Of a DNA stretch of 64,000 nucleotides, positions 33,687 to 41,812 are shown in pieces; the first letter of the stretch is position 1; every line of letters begins with the position of its first letter. The notes under the pieces are model-generated. The model saw nothing but the letters and a program-made list of their open reading frames with translations. It did not search any database and had not been told where the DNA came from. Source of the stretch: an uncultured Prevotellaceae bacterium (GTDB lineage Bacteria > Bacteroidota > Bacteroidia > Bacteroidales > Muribaculaceae); assembly GCA_900320055.1 (NCBI GenBank), contig ONQS01000002.1, positions 83,567-147,566 of the forward strand. Direction: 5' to 3'. A program made the position numbers and the translations under genes.

Positions 33687-34808
33687 ATGAAGCAGTATCC
33701 ATTCCTTGACCTGGCACTTGCCAACGCACCCTACGCCGACGAGTTAAAAGCCGCCGCCTGCGAAGTGATTGAGCGCGGGCGTTATCTGCACAGCACCCAG
33801 ACCCAACTGTTTGAGCAGGAAATCGCGGCTTTGTGTCAGGTAAAGTGCTGTGTGAGTGTAAGCAACGGATTGGATGCCCTGAGGCTCATCCTGCGCGCCT
33901 ACAAGGAGATGGGTCTGTTGCATGACGGTGACGAAGTCATCGTACCGGCCAACACCTATGTGGCCAGTGTGCTCGCCATCAGCGACAACGGGCTGGCGCC
34001 CGTGCTGTGTGACCCCAGCGAGCGAACCATGAACCTCGACTCCAGCCTGATCGGTGACCTGATAACCCCGCGCACCCGCGCCATCATGCCCGTGCACCTG
34101 TATGGAACGCCCTGCTGGGATGCCACGCTCATGCGTGTAACCCGCGAGCACGACTTGCTTGTCGTCGAGGACAACGCCCAAGCCATCGGCGCTATGAGCG
34201 ACACACCCGGCCTGCATGGCACGGTCCTCACCGGCGGCCTGGGGCATGTGGGCGCCATCAGTTTCTATCCGACCAAAAATCTTGGCGCGCTGGGCGACGG
34301 AGGCGCCGTGGTCACCAACGACGAGCGGCTAGCCACTACCGTCAGGGCCCTCGCCAATTATGGTTCGGACCGCCGTTACCACAACATCTACAAGGGATAT
34401 AACTGCCGCCTGGACGAGATTCAGGCCGCCATGCTGCGCGTCAAGTTGCGCCATCTGGAACAGGAAAACGCCACCCGCCATGCCGTAGCACTCGCCTACA
34501 GCGAGAGCATCAGTCATCCGAGGGTGAAGACGCCGGCCATACTGCCAGGCACCAAACAGACGTGGCACCAGTATGTGGTGCGCGTCGATGACCGTGAGGC
34601 CTTCCGTGCCTATCTGCAGAGCCAAGGCGTGGGCACCGATGTGCACTATGCCACGCCTGCACACCGGCAGCCCTGCTACCAGGACCTAGAGCACACCGCG
34701 CTGCCCGTGACCGAGCGTCTGGCTACCGAAGTCGTGTCACTGCCTATCGCACCTCCCATCACGCCCGACGACGCCCGCGCCATCGCCGACATCATCAATC
34801 GTTATTGA
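33687..34808 (+). CDS. DegT/DnrJ/EryC1-family sugar aminotransferase (FdtB-like)
   Basis: PLP enzyme of 373 residues that would place an amino group at C3 of the dTDP-3-keto-6-deoxyhexose. Motifs: PFLDLALANAPY start, SNGLDALRLILRA (PLP phosphate site), EVIVPANTYVAS, VEDNAQAIGA (Asp162), and SFYPTKNLGALGDGGA with Schiff-base Lys197. With rfbA and the FdtA-like cupins this gives a pathway to dTDP-3-amino-3,6-dideoxyhexose (Fuc3N or Qui3N type), used in surface glycans. The N-acetyltransferase (FdtC) is not adjacent. Confidence 0.93.
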   Translation: MKQYPFLDLALANAPYADELKAAACEVIERGRYLHSTQTQLFEQEIAALCQVKCCVSVSNGLDALRLILRAYKEMGLLHDGDEVIVPANTYVASVLAISDNGLAPVLCDPSERTMNLDSSLIGDLITPRTRAIMPVHLYGTPCWDATLMRVTREHDLLVVEDNAQAIGAMSDTPGLHGTVLTGGLGHVGAISFYPTKNLGALGDGGAVVTNDERLATTVRALANYGSDRRYHNIYKGYNCRLDEIQAAMLRVKLRHLEQENATRHAVALAYSESISHPRVKTPAILPGTKQTWHQYVVRVDDREAFRAYLQSQGVGTDVHYATPAHRQPCYQDLEHTALPVTERLATEVVSLPIAPPITPDDARAIADIINRY

Positions 34809-34844
34809 CCCTCACCCCACCCGATGAGCATGCGAGGCCATGGA

Positions 34845-35882
34845 ATGAAACGATTTGTCCTGCTCAGCCTGCTGGCGCTGCTGCCCGCACTGCTGGTGGT
34901 CGCCTTTTATCTCATCAAAGACCCCTTCCACGTGGTAAAGCCCTATCAGGGCAAGGTGTATGACGAGGGCGACACGCTGTCGCTCACGATCAACTGGGGC
35001 CATGTGACCATCGAGTCGTTTAAGTATTTTGACCCGCAGGAGCATTTCGACTCGTTTATCTTCGGGTCCTCGCTGTCAGGCTACTACCGCATCCAGGACT
35101 GGCGGCGGCACCTGCCCGCTGACGCCCGCCCGTTTCACTTCAATGCGACCCGCGAGACACTCCACGGCATTTTGGACAAACTGCGCTACCTTACCGCCCA
35201 TGGCACACACATCAGGCATGCGCTGCTCATCATCGAGGACGAGATGCTGCAGCGGCGCCCGCTGGATGCCGATGTGCTCTATGTGCGCCATCCGCAGACG
35301 ACCGGCGACGTGTCGTGGTGGAAGTTTCATCAGATGTTTTTCAACACCTACCGCCACCCCGACATCATTGCCTACCTGATCTGTCCTGAGGCGATGACCC
35401 GCCGCGTGCTTGACAAGGGATATGCCACAACCGACATCACCACGCGCATCGAGCCCCTCAACGAGGGTTACTACCGCTGGGCCGACTCGGTGATCGCCGT
35501 CAACCCCGCTGTCTACTATACGCCCCAGCACATCGCCCGATACCGCCATAACATGAAGTGCATGCCCTGCCCTAGCAAAATCACAGCCGAAGTCGAGGAT
35601 CTGCTGCGCGGCATTGCTGATGTGCTCGACCAGCAGGGCGCCGATTATCACATCATCATCCCGCCGCACTACGCCACCGAGGCCATTAGCAGCAGCGACT
35701 TGTACCAGATGGAGGCCATTTTTGGTGCCGCCAGGGTGCATGATTACAGCCACGACGCAGCCATGGGCAGCGACCTGCATTACTATTACGACGACGGTCA
35801 CCTGATTGCCCAGGAGTGCGCGCGACTGATGGATAGCGCCTACCAAGCGTTGACGCTACCCTCCCCCTATTTGAAGCCTTAA
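34845..35882 (+). CDS. Membrane-anchored SGNH-like protein of the surface-sugar cassette
   Basis: A 345-residue protein, unrecognised by name. One N-terminal membrane helix (MKRFVLLSLLALLPALLVVAFYLI) anchors an exported domain. FIFGSSLSGYYRIQDW looks like the nucleophile block of SGNH/DltD-like enzymes, and DLHYYYDDGHL near the C-terminus looks like the DGxH block. Such domains add or remove acyl groups on envelope glycans. The start could also be Met at 34824. Position 36 bases after the aminotransferase suggests work on the same glycan; function is inferred. Confidence 0.65.
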   Translation: MKRFVLLSLLALLPALLVVAFYLIKDPFHVVKPYQGKVYDEGDTLSLTINWGHVTIESFKYFDPQEHFDSFIFGSSLSGYYRIQDWRRHLPADARPFHFNATRETLHGILDKLRYLTAHGTHIRHALLIIEDEMLQRRPLDADVLYVRHPQTTGDVSWWKFHQMFFNTYRHPDIIAYLICPEAMTRRVLDKGYATTDITTRIEPLNEGYYRWADSVIAVNPAVYYTPQHIARYRHNMKCMPCPSKITAEVEDLLRGIADVLDQQGADYHIIIPPHYATEAISSSDLYQMEAIFGAARVHDYSHDAAMGSDLHYYYDDGHLIAQECARLMDSAYQALTLPSPYLKP

Positions 35883-35904
35883 TCGATTCTGCTATAATTT
35901 CTGC

Positions 35905-36405
35905 TTAGTCGGCGGCAGCAACCCGCTTGCACTTGCCGCTCCACGCGTCGATGTCAATGCGGAGGATTTCGACCCTATGAAACGATGCCGCCGCATACTT
36001 CATGCCGATTGCCGCGTCGTCGGGCGAGAGTTTATCGAGCAAGAGTGCCAAGGCTTGGCGTTTTTCCTCCTCCTCGAGATGTTGCACCGCGCGCCCCGTC
36101 AAGACGATGCTCTCATACTCGGTTGTAAACTTTGCCGGCAAGAGATTTACCTGGCCCACCACGCAGAACGACACCCTCGCATCCTGACCCAGACAACGAA
36201 GTTTGCGGCCCTCAGGGGCACAATGGATATAGATCGAATGGTTTCCGTCCCACACATAGTTGACCGGCACGCCATAGGGGGCCCCGTCAGCATCGCGCAT
36301 CGAAAGCACGCCCCACTCCGCCCTGCGCAAGAGATCCATAGCGCTGGACTCATCGAGCAGGCGGTCTTGCCGCCTCACTTGGTCATTGTCGTAAGTCATC
36401 GTCAT
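35905..36405 (-). CDS. Nim-like pyridoxamine-5'-phosphate-oxidase-family flavoprotein
   Basis: A 166-residue FMN-binding split-barrel protein. LLRRAEWGVLSMRDADGAPYGVPVNYVWD and IYIHCAPEGRKLRCL are the typical N-terminal half of the NimA-like group; the body has VSFCVVGQVNLLPAKFTTEYESIVLTGRA. Family members reduce nitroimidazoles or bind heme or F420/FMN in other contexts; the physiological role is unknown, and drug resistance should not be assumed. Its start overlaps the stop of the HU-LysM gene by four bases (ATGA), so the two are translationally coupled. Confidence 0.88.
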   Translation of the reverse strand: MTMTYDNDQVRRQDRLLDESSAMDLLRRAEWGVLSMRDADGAPYGVPVNYVWDGNHSIYIHCAPEGRKLRCLGQDARVSFCVVGQVNLLPAKFTTEYESIVLTGRAVQHLEEEEKRQALALLLDKLSPDDAAIGMKYAAASFHRVEILRIDIDAWSGKCKRVAAAD

Positions 36406-37430
36406 TTACCATTCAGGATTTCCCATGAGCGCCGCTGGGCACGCGCCAGGCTGGTAGAGTCGCTGGCATCGATGCCGTATTTCTCGGCAGGCGGAATCAC
36501 CACAGCAGTGCCAGGAGGCACATTGTCGGGATCGTCAAGGACGCCCTGATTCTCCTCATAAATATATACCCAGAACCACGGGCTGCCATAATACTTCTGC
36601 GAGAGGGTGCTCAGCACCTCGGTCGAGGTGACGGTATCGGTCACTACAGGTGGCGTGGCCACGGCAGCGATGGTGTCGCTATCGGCAGCGGCGGCCGACG
36701 GGTTGGCCTGTCCGCCACGGGACAGCAGCCACACGAGCACGCCTATGCCCACCACTGCGGCCAATGCTATCCACCACCAGCGCTTGCTGCCGCTCTCGGA
36801 TTTCTGCTCTGATGGAGCCGAGGCCAAGGTCAATACTGGCTCTGGGGCGGGTTCCGCTATCGGCTCAGGTTCCGATACCTCGACAGATTCCTGTTGCGGC
36901 TCGGGCTCTGGGGCGGGTTCTGGCTCTGAATCCACGACAGGTTCAGGATCGGCGGGGGCTGATTCTTTGACGGGTTCCTGCTCGGGCTCTGACTCCTCGG
37001 CAGGTTCCTGTTCGGGTTCGGGTTGTGGTTTGCGCAACTGTTCGAGGGTTTCGGGAGAGGTCGAGGGGAACCGTTTGTCGATATCGGCCAGCCGTTCGTC
37101 GGTCACAGCATCATCGAGAACGACCGAGACAAACTGCGCAAAGGGCTGATTGACAGCCTCGGCAAGACTCTTGTCTGGCGTAAAGGTCAACTTGTTGTGG
37201 CCCGCAATCTCGATGGCGTCGCCCGTTGATACGTTCACACTCTTGCGCGGCTTGACCGGCGTCACCTTGAAGGTACCGATGCCCTTGATCTTGACCGTCT
37301 CGCCGTCGATAAGTGCCTGTGTCACTGTTGCGAACAATTCACGCAGAAACAGTTCACACACACGCTTGGTGGTAGATGTGGCCTCGGCCATCAAATCCAC
37401 GAGTTCGACAAATGTGATTTTGGTATACAT
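36402..37430 (-). CDS. HU domain / transmembrane / LysM-like fusion protein
   Basis: A 342-residue protein with unusual architecture. Residues 1-90: HU/IHF-like DNA-binding domain (GETVKIKGIGTFKVTPVKPRK is the HU beta-arm entry). Residues 130-200: acidic, with many repeated EPEP and EPxx words, probably extended. Residues 218-236: one membrane helix (WWWIALAAVVGIGVLVWLL) with basic residues (KR) before it, predicting a cytoplasmic N-terminus. Residues 268-315: LysM-like (TLSQKYYGSPWFWVYIYEENQ...PDNVPPGTAVVIP). Read literally, DNA binding is inside and peptidoglycan binding outside. The gene follows a separate HU gene by 19 bases. Confidence 0.85.
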   Translation of the reverse strand: MYTKITFVELVDLMAEATSTTKRVCELFLRELFATVTQALIDGETVKIKGIGTFKVTPVKPRKSVNVSTGDAIEIAGHNKLTFTPDKSLAEAVNQPFAQFVSVVLDDAVTDERLADIDKRFPSTSPETLEQLRKPQPEPEQEPAEESEPEQEPVKESAPADPEPVVDSEPEPAPEPEPQQESVEVSEPEPIAEPAPEPVLTLASAPSEQKSESGSKRWWWIALAAVVGIGVLVWLLSRGGQANPSAAAADSDTIAAVATPPVVTDTVTSTEVLSTLSQKYYGSPWFWVYIYEENQGVLDDPDNVPPGTAVVIPPAEKYGIDASDSTSLARAQRRSWEILNGK

Positions 37431-37449
37431 GTGCTGTGTCTCCTTTCCG

Positions 37450-37722
37450 TTACTTCAGTTTGGCCTTGAGCACATTGCTCACCTTAAAGCCCACCACCAC
37501 CTTGGGCGGCACCAGCATGCGCTTGCCCGTGCTGGGCTGTACCATCACGTGTTCGTTCCTCTTTTTGGGCTCAAACGTGCCAAATCCAGGCACATACACA
37601 CAGTCCATCTCGCCACAGCGGGTGCGCAGAACACCGGCAAGGGCCTCGAGCAGTTTGCTCACGTCCTCGTCAGAGCGCCCCAGATTGGCGGCCACCGTTT
37701 CGACCAGTTTCTTGTTGTCCAT
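37450..37722 (-). CDS. HU-family DNA-binding protein
   Basis: A 90-residue nucleoid protein. VYVPGFGTFEPKKRNEHVMVQPSTGKRMLVPPKVVVGFK matches the HU arm and C-terminal helix; the usual RNP tip is replaced by QPSTGK. It is the first gene of an operon with the HU-TM-LysM fusion and the Nim-like gene. It may form heterodimers with the membrane-bound HU domain; that is inference from their adjacency. Confidence 0.92.
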   Translation of the reverse strand: MDNKKLVETVAANLGRSDEDVSKLLEALAGVLRTRCGEMDCVYVPGFGTFEPKKRNEHVMVQPSTGKRMLVPPKVVVGFKVSNVLKAKLK

Positions 37723-37747
37723 AGCGGGTATTGTTGTTATGATAGTG

Positions 37748-37755
37748 CAAAATTA
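37748..37755 (-). promoter_or_regulatory. -7 box of the HU operon
   Basis: Minus strand TAATTTTG, 26 bases before the HU start codon. No clear -33 TTTG. Confidence 0.5.
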
Positions 37756-37764
37756 AGGATTATT

Positions 37765-37795
37765 TTTGTCATTTGGCTTTTTTCGCTTAATTTTG
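37765..37795 (+). promoter_or_regulatory. Promoter of the 2-hydroxyacid dehydrogenase gene
   Basis: TTTG (37765-37768), 19 bases, TAATTTTG (37788-37795). Start codon at 37858. It diverges from the HU operon promoter, with about 10 bases between the two elements. Confidence 0.75.
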
Positions 37796-37857
37796 TCATT
37801 GATTACAACCGACAATCACCAGTGACAGATTACCAAACCCATTCATTATATGACATT

Positions 37858-38820
37858 ATGAGAAAAATCGTTATTCTTGATGGCTATGCCGGCAATCCCG
37901 GCGACCTCTCGTGGGAACCGATGAAGGCGCTTGCGCCCTGTGACATCTATGACTTTGGCACCGCCGACACCGTGCTCGAGCGCTGCCAGGGCGCCGAGAT
38001 GGTGCTGACCAACAAGGTGCCCATCGATGCCGATGCCATCGCACAGTTGCCTGAGTTGAAGTATATTGGCGTGATGGCTACAGGCTTTAACGTCGTGGAC
38101 AGCGCCGAGGCCGCACGCCGAGGCATCATCGTGACCAATGTGCCGGCCTATAGCACCGACAGCGTGGCACAACTCACCATCGCCCACCTGCTCAACATCT
38201 GCTGGCAGCCTCAGCACTATACCGACGAGGCTCATGACCTGAAGTGGACCAACTGCGGCAGTTATGCCTACTTCAACACGCCGCTTATCGAGTTGGCAGG
38301 CAAGCAGATGGGTATCGTAGGCCTAGGCAACATCGGTAGCGCCGTGGCCCGTATGGCTCTGGCGATGAATATGCGCGTGATGGCCTATACCAGCAAGAGC
38401 GCCGACCAGTTGCCCGAAGGCATCATCAAGGCCGACAGCCTCGAGCACCTGCTGCGCACCAGCGACGTGCTCTCGATGCACTGCCCGCTCAATGCCGACA
38501 CCACCGGCATGATCAATGCCAAGGGGCTGGCGCTGATGAAACAGGGATCCATCGTGCTCAACATGGCACGTGGCGCCCTCATCAACGAGCAAGACCTGGC
38601 CGACGCCCTGAACAGCGGTCACCTGTATGCCGCCGCTATCGACTGTACCAGCGTTGAGCCGCCCGCAGCCGACCATCCGCTGCTCAGCGCCCGCAACTGC
38701 TACATCACGCCCCACATCGGCTGGACCAGTTACGAGGCCCGCACGCGCCTGATGGACGCCATTACCGAGAACGTCGCCGCCTACCTCAATGGCAAACCCA
38801 TCAACGTTGTCAACCAATAA
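37858..38820 (+). CDS. D-2-hydroxyacid dehydrogenase (glycerate dehydrogenase-like)
   Basis: A cytoplasmic NAD(P)-dependent reductase of 320 residues. GLGNIGSAVARMALAMNMRVMAY is the Rossmann loop; catalytic Arg, Glu and His appear in NMARGALINEQDLADAL, AAIDCTSVEPP and YITPHIGWTSYEARTRL. VMATGFNVVDSAEAARRGIIVTNVPAY is typical of hydroxypyruvate/glycerate dehydrogenases (HprA class). The start at 37858 is set by similarity and by the promoter; a long in-frame extension to 37150 crosses the HU gene and is rejected. Confidence 0.93.
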   Translation: MRKIVILDGYAGNPGDLSWEPMKALAPCDIYDFGTADTVLERCQGAEMVLTNKVPIDADAIAQLPELKYIGVMATGFNVVDSAEAARRGIIVTNVPAYSTDSVAQLTIAHLLNICWQPQHYTDEAHDLKWTNCGSYAYFNTPLIELAGKQMGIVGLGNIGSAVARMALAMNMRVMAYTSKSADQLPEGIIKADSLEHLLRTSDVLSMHCPLNADTTGMINAKGLALMKQGSIVLNMARGALINEQDLADALNSGHLYAAAIDCTSVEPPAADHPLLSARNCYITPHIGWTSYEARTRLMDAITENVAAYLNGKPINVVNQ

Positions 38821-38856
38821 TGATCATCCCCGTGACCCATTTTTAAAAAAAACGTT

Positions 38857-39225
38857 ATGACGAACGAACCATTTTTTAAAGACATAGAAGAGGCCCTGGC
38901 CTGGGCCGAGGGCACACATTGTGCCATCACCGTGTGTGACCTGGAAGGGAAAGTGATTTTCATGAACGAGCGCTCACGTGCCACCTTTGACAAGGAGGGC
39001 CGCACCATGCTGGGCCAGAACCTGATGCCCTGCCATAGCGCGAAGTCGCAAGAGAAGATTCGCCACATGATAGAGACCGACACCGTCAACTGCTACACCA
39101 TCGACAAGCAGGGTGTCAAGAAGATGATCTACCAGACCCCGTGGCGCAAAGACGGCAAGGTCTGCGGCATGGTGGAAATCTCGATGGTCATCCCCAGCGA
39201 GATGCCCCACTACGTGAGAGGTTAA
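38857..39225 (+). CDS. Stand-alone PAS-domain protein
   Basis: A 122-residue protein that is essentially one PAS domain: AITVCDLEGKVIFMNERSRATFDKEG, GQNLMPCHSAKSQEKIRHMI, then TPWRKDGKVCGMVEISMVI. The 'G..L..CH..KS..KI' block resembles the PAS domain of DUF438 proteins, some of which bind heme; Cys and His here could be ligands. No output domain is attached. Located 36 bases after the dehydrogenase gene and 14 before the next, so it probably belongs to that transcript. Confidence 0.8.
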   Translation: MTNEPFFKDIEEALAWAEGTHCAITVCDLEGKVIFMNERSRATFDKEGRTMLGQNLMPCHSAKSQEKIRHMIETDTVNCYTIDKQGVKKMIYQTPWRKDGKVCGMVEISMVIPSEMPHYVRG

Positions 39226-39239
39226 AAACAATATTTTTG

Positions 39240-39761
39240 ATGAAACGTTGGGTAATCGCATTGATGGCGGCTGTGGCCACTTTCTGCTCAATGGCCCAGG
39301 GGCGTTCTCTCGATCCTGAGGATAAGGCGCTCTGGGTCATCGACGGGCTCGTGATGGACACGACTACCGTGACGAGAGGGGAAATTGTCACCGACAGCAT
39401 CGAGCCGTGGCTGGAACGCTATTTCCCATTGATCAAGACGGATGACATCAAGGAAATCCGACTGTTACGAGCCAGTGATGAAATCCAGATATACTGCGTC
39501 AACCCCAACGTCGGAATAATTGTCATCACAACACGAAAAGATAGCGGATTAAGAGACCTGGAACTCAACGGCGTTTACACGACCAAGAGGAAGAGAATCG
39601 GTCTGGCAGAATTATCTTTCAAGACCTACCTTAACGACGCCATTGAGAAGAGGTGGAAAATCAAGCACATCAAGTCCATCCAGATTCACCCCGAGGGAAA
39701 GACCGTCGTTGACCGCAAAGGCCGCTCCCACACCGTGTTTATCAGTATCGAGACGAAATAA
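39240..39761 (+). CDS. Small exported protein with a TonB-plug-like segment
   Basis: A 173-residue protein with a signal peptide (MKRWVIALMAAVATFCSMAQG). Residues about 65-100, DDIKEIRLLRASDEIQIYC followed by NPNVGIIVITTRKDSG, resemble the end of a TonB-receptor plug (consensus: IEVLKDASAxAIYGxRGANGVIxITTK). No beta-barrel follows; the rest is a short basic region ending in SIETK. It may be a free plug-like protein, or the likeness may be a shared small fold. The start at 39240 is chosen for the signal peptide. Confidence 0.65.
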   Translation: MKRWVIALMAAVATFCSMAQGRSLDPEDKALWVIDGLVMDTTTVTRGEIVTDSIEPWLERYFPLIKTDDIKEIRLLRASDEIQIYCVNPNVGIIVITTRKDSGLRDLELNGVYTTKRKRIGLAELSFKTYLNDAIEKRWKIKHIKSIQIHPEGKTVVDRKGRSHTVFISIETK

Positions 39762-39797
39762 TCGAGCGAAGGTGTGGGAGTGTTGTGAGTTTTTTTG

Positions 39798-39805
39798 TAC
39801 TTTTG
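39798..39805 (+). promoter_or_regulatory. -7 box of glnS
   Basis: TACTTTTG, 53 bases before the glnS start. The -33 region lacks TTTG at normal spacing. Confidence 0.5.
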
Positions 39806-39857
39806 TGGCTTAAATAATAGTAAAAGACATTAAAAACGAGATATATTTAATCATACT

Positions 39858-41579
39858 ATGGCGGAGAATATTGAGAATATCAACGCATCGGGCGAGGAGA
39901 AGAAGCCCTTGAATTTTGTACAGCAGTTTGTGGCCGAGGATCTGGCGGCTGGTAAGAACGGAGGAAGGCTGAACACGCGTTTCCCGCCGGAGCCTAACGG
40001 CTACCTGCACATCGGCCATGCCAAGGCCATCTGCATGGACTTTGGCGTAGCCGAGAAGTTTGGCGGCACTTGCAACCTGCGCTTTGACGACACCAACCCC
40101 CAGAAGGAGGACACCGAGTATGTCGAGGCCATCATGCGCGACATTCACTGGTTGGGCTATGATTGGGGTGACAGGCTGTACTATGCCAGCGACTACTTCC
40201 CCAAACTGTATGACTTCGCCATCCGCCTGATTAAGGAGGGCAAGGCATACGTTGATGACCAGACGAGCGAGCAGATTGCCCAGCAGAAGGGCACGCCCAC
40301 GACGCCTGGCACCAACAGCCCCTACCGCGACCGCACCGTCGAGGAGAACCTGGATCTGTTCCAGAGGATGAATGCAGGCGAGTTTGAGGAGGGCAGCCAC
40401 GTGCTGCGCGCCAAGATTGACATGGCATCGAGCAACATGCACTTCCGCGACCCGATCATCTACCGCATCATCAAGACGCCGCACTGGCGCACGGGCAACA
40501 AGTGGAACGTCTATCCCATGTATGACTTTGCCCACGGCCAGAGCGACTACTTCGAGGGCGTGACCCACTCGATCTGCACCCTGGAGTTTGTTCCGCACCG
40601 CGACCTGTATGACTACTTCGTGCACGAGTTGGCCGGCGAGAGCGCTGCCGAGTATTGCCCCCGCCAGATTGAGTTCAACCGCCTGAACCTCACCTACACC
40701 GTGATGAGCAAGCGCAAACTGCTGCAACTCGTCAAGGAAGGTCTGGTGGCCGGTTGGGACGATCCCCGCATGCCGACCCTGTGCGGCCTGCGCCGCCGCG
40801 GCTATACTGCCCAGAGCATCAAGAACTTTATCGAGGACATCGGCTATACCAAGTATGAGGCACTCAACGACATCGGCCTGCTGGAGCACAACATCCGCGA
40901 GGAGTTGAACCACCATGCCAACCGCGTGAGCGCCGTGCTGAACCCCGTCAAGGTGGTCATCACCAACTATCCCGAGGACAAGGTGGAAATGATGGAGATG
41001 GACAACAATCCCGAGCAGGAGAACGCCGGCAAGCACCAGATGCCGTTCTCGCGCGAGATCTACATCGAGCGTGACGACTTCATGGAAGAACCGCCCAAGA
41101 AGTTCTTCCGCCTCACGCCTGGCAAGGAAGTGCGCCTCAAGGGTGCCTACATCATCATGTGCACCGGCTGCACGAAGGATGCCGATGGCAACGTGACAGA
41201 GATCCAGTGCACCTACGACCCTGACACGCTGAGCGGCAGTGCCGGCAGTCAGCGCAAGGTCAAGGGCACGCTGCACTGGGTGAGCGCCCGCCACTGTGTG
41301 GATGCCGAGGTCAGGCTGTATGACCGCCTGTTTGCCGTCGAGAATCCCAGCGCCGACACAGAGCACGACTTCCGCGAACTGCTCAATCCCGAGTCGCTGC
41401 GCGTCATCACCGATGCCAAGATCGAGCCGTTCCTGGCCGAAAATGCCCAGGTTGGCGACAAATATCAGTTCCAGCGCATCGGCTACTTCTGTGTCGATGA
41501 GGACTCTACCGAGGGTCGCCTCGTGTTTAACCGCACCATCGGCCTGAAAGACAGTTGGGCCAAGATGCAGAAGAACTAA
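39858..41579 (+). CDS. glnS: Glutaminyl-tRNA synthetase
   Basis: Class I aminoacyl-tRNA synthetase charging tRNA-Gln, 573 residues. [16 protein letters not shown] (HIGH at 51-54) and VMSKRKL (the KMSKS equivalent) are present, with [17 protein letters not shown] and the C-terminal anticodon-binding beta barrels ([22 protein letters not shown]). The NP/PE features and length fit GlnRS, not GluRS. Likely monocistronic. Confidence 0.97.
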   Translation: MAENIENINASGEEKKPLNFVQQFVAEDLAAGKNGGRLNTRFPPEPNGYLHIGHAKAICMDFGVAEKFGGTCNLRFDDTNPQKEDTEYVEAIMRDIHWLGYDWGDRLYYASDYFPKLYDFAIRLIKEGKAYVDDQTSEQIAQQKGTPTTPGTNSPYRDRTVEENLDLFQRMNAGEFEEGSHVLRAKIDMASSNMHFRDPIIYRIIKTPHWRTGNKWNVYPMYDFAHGQSDYFEGVTHSICTLEFVPHRDLYDYFVHELAGESAAEYCPRQIEFNRLNLTYTVMSKRKLLQLVKEGLVAGWDDPRMPTLCGLRRRGYTAQSIKNFIEDIGYTKYEALNDIGLLEHNIREELNHHANRVSAVLNPVKVVITNYPEDKVEMMEMDNNPEQENAGKHQMPFSREIYIERDDFMEEPPKKFFRLTPGKEVRLKGAYIIMCTGCTKDADGNVTEIQCTYDPDTLSGSAGSQRKVKGTLHWVSARHCVDAEVRLYDRLFAVENPSADTEHDFRELLNPESLRVITDAKIEPFLAENAQVGDKYQFQRIGYFCVDEDSTEGRLVFNRTIGLKDSWAKMQKN

Positions 41580-41626
41580 GCCATCGGACCAAGGCCTACA
41601 CGCAGGCCACCGACCAACCAACACAA

Positions 41627-41663
41627 ACCGGTGCGGCTCACGACAGGAGTCGCGCCGGCATTG
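41627..41663 (+). terminator. Weak candidate glnS terminator
   Basis: CCGG-t-GCG and CGC-g-CCGG arms separated by about 14 bases, followed by CATTGTTTTA, 48 bases after the stop codon. Confidence 0.35.
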
Positions 41664-41784
41664 TTTTACGGGTTGCCTCCCGCACATGGCTTTCTGGAAT
41701 CAGCGGAAAATGTGCGAGGACGGATTCTTACTGCCAGAAATGAAAAAATCCCTCTCGCATGTTGCGGGTATGGGCGGTTTGCAT

Positions 41785-41792
41785 TATCTTTG
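41785..41792 (+). promoter_or_regulatory. -7 box of the tsaC-fmt run
   Basis: TATCTTTG, 21 bases before the tsaC ATG at 41813. GTTG stands at the -33 position with 20-base spacing (one mismatch). Supports the 41813 start over an upstream one at 41759. Confidence 0.6.
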
Positions 41793-41812
41793 CAAATTGC
41801 AAACCATCGAAA

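Noticed and set aside
35905-36405. Nitroimidazole resistance gene
   Set aside because: The protein is Nim-like in fold, but most such proteins are housekeeping flavoproteins, and no insertion sequence lies upstream as in mobile nim genes.
37150-37857. N-terminal extension of the 2-hydroxyacid dehydrogenase by 236 residues
   Set aside because: It runs antisense through the HU gene and through the promoter at 37765; the family starts at MRKIVILDG.
39240-39761. Truncated TonB-dependent receptor
   Set aside because: No frameshifted barrel or plug start is found on either side, the frame has its own signal peptide and normal stop, so I treat it as an intact small protein.
39810-41687. A 625-residue open frame on the minus strand opposite glnS
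   Set aside because: It is the antisense shadow of a GC-rich, strongly conserved gene, is Val/His/Leu-rich without any motif, and spans both ends of glnS.
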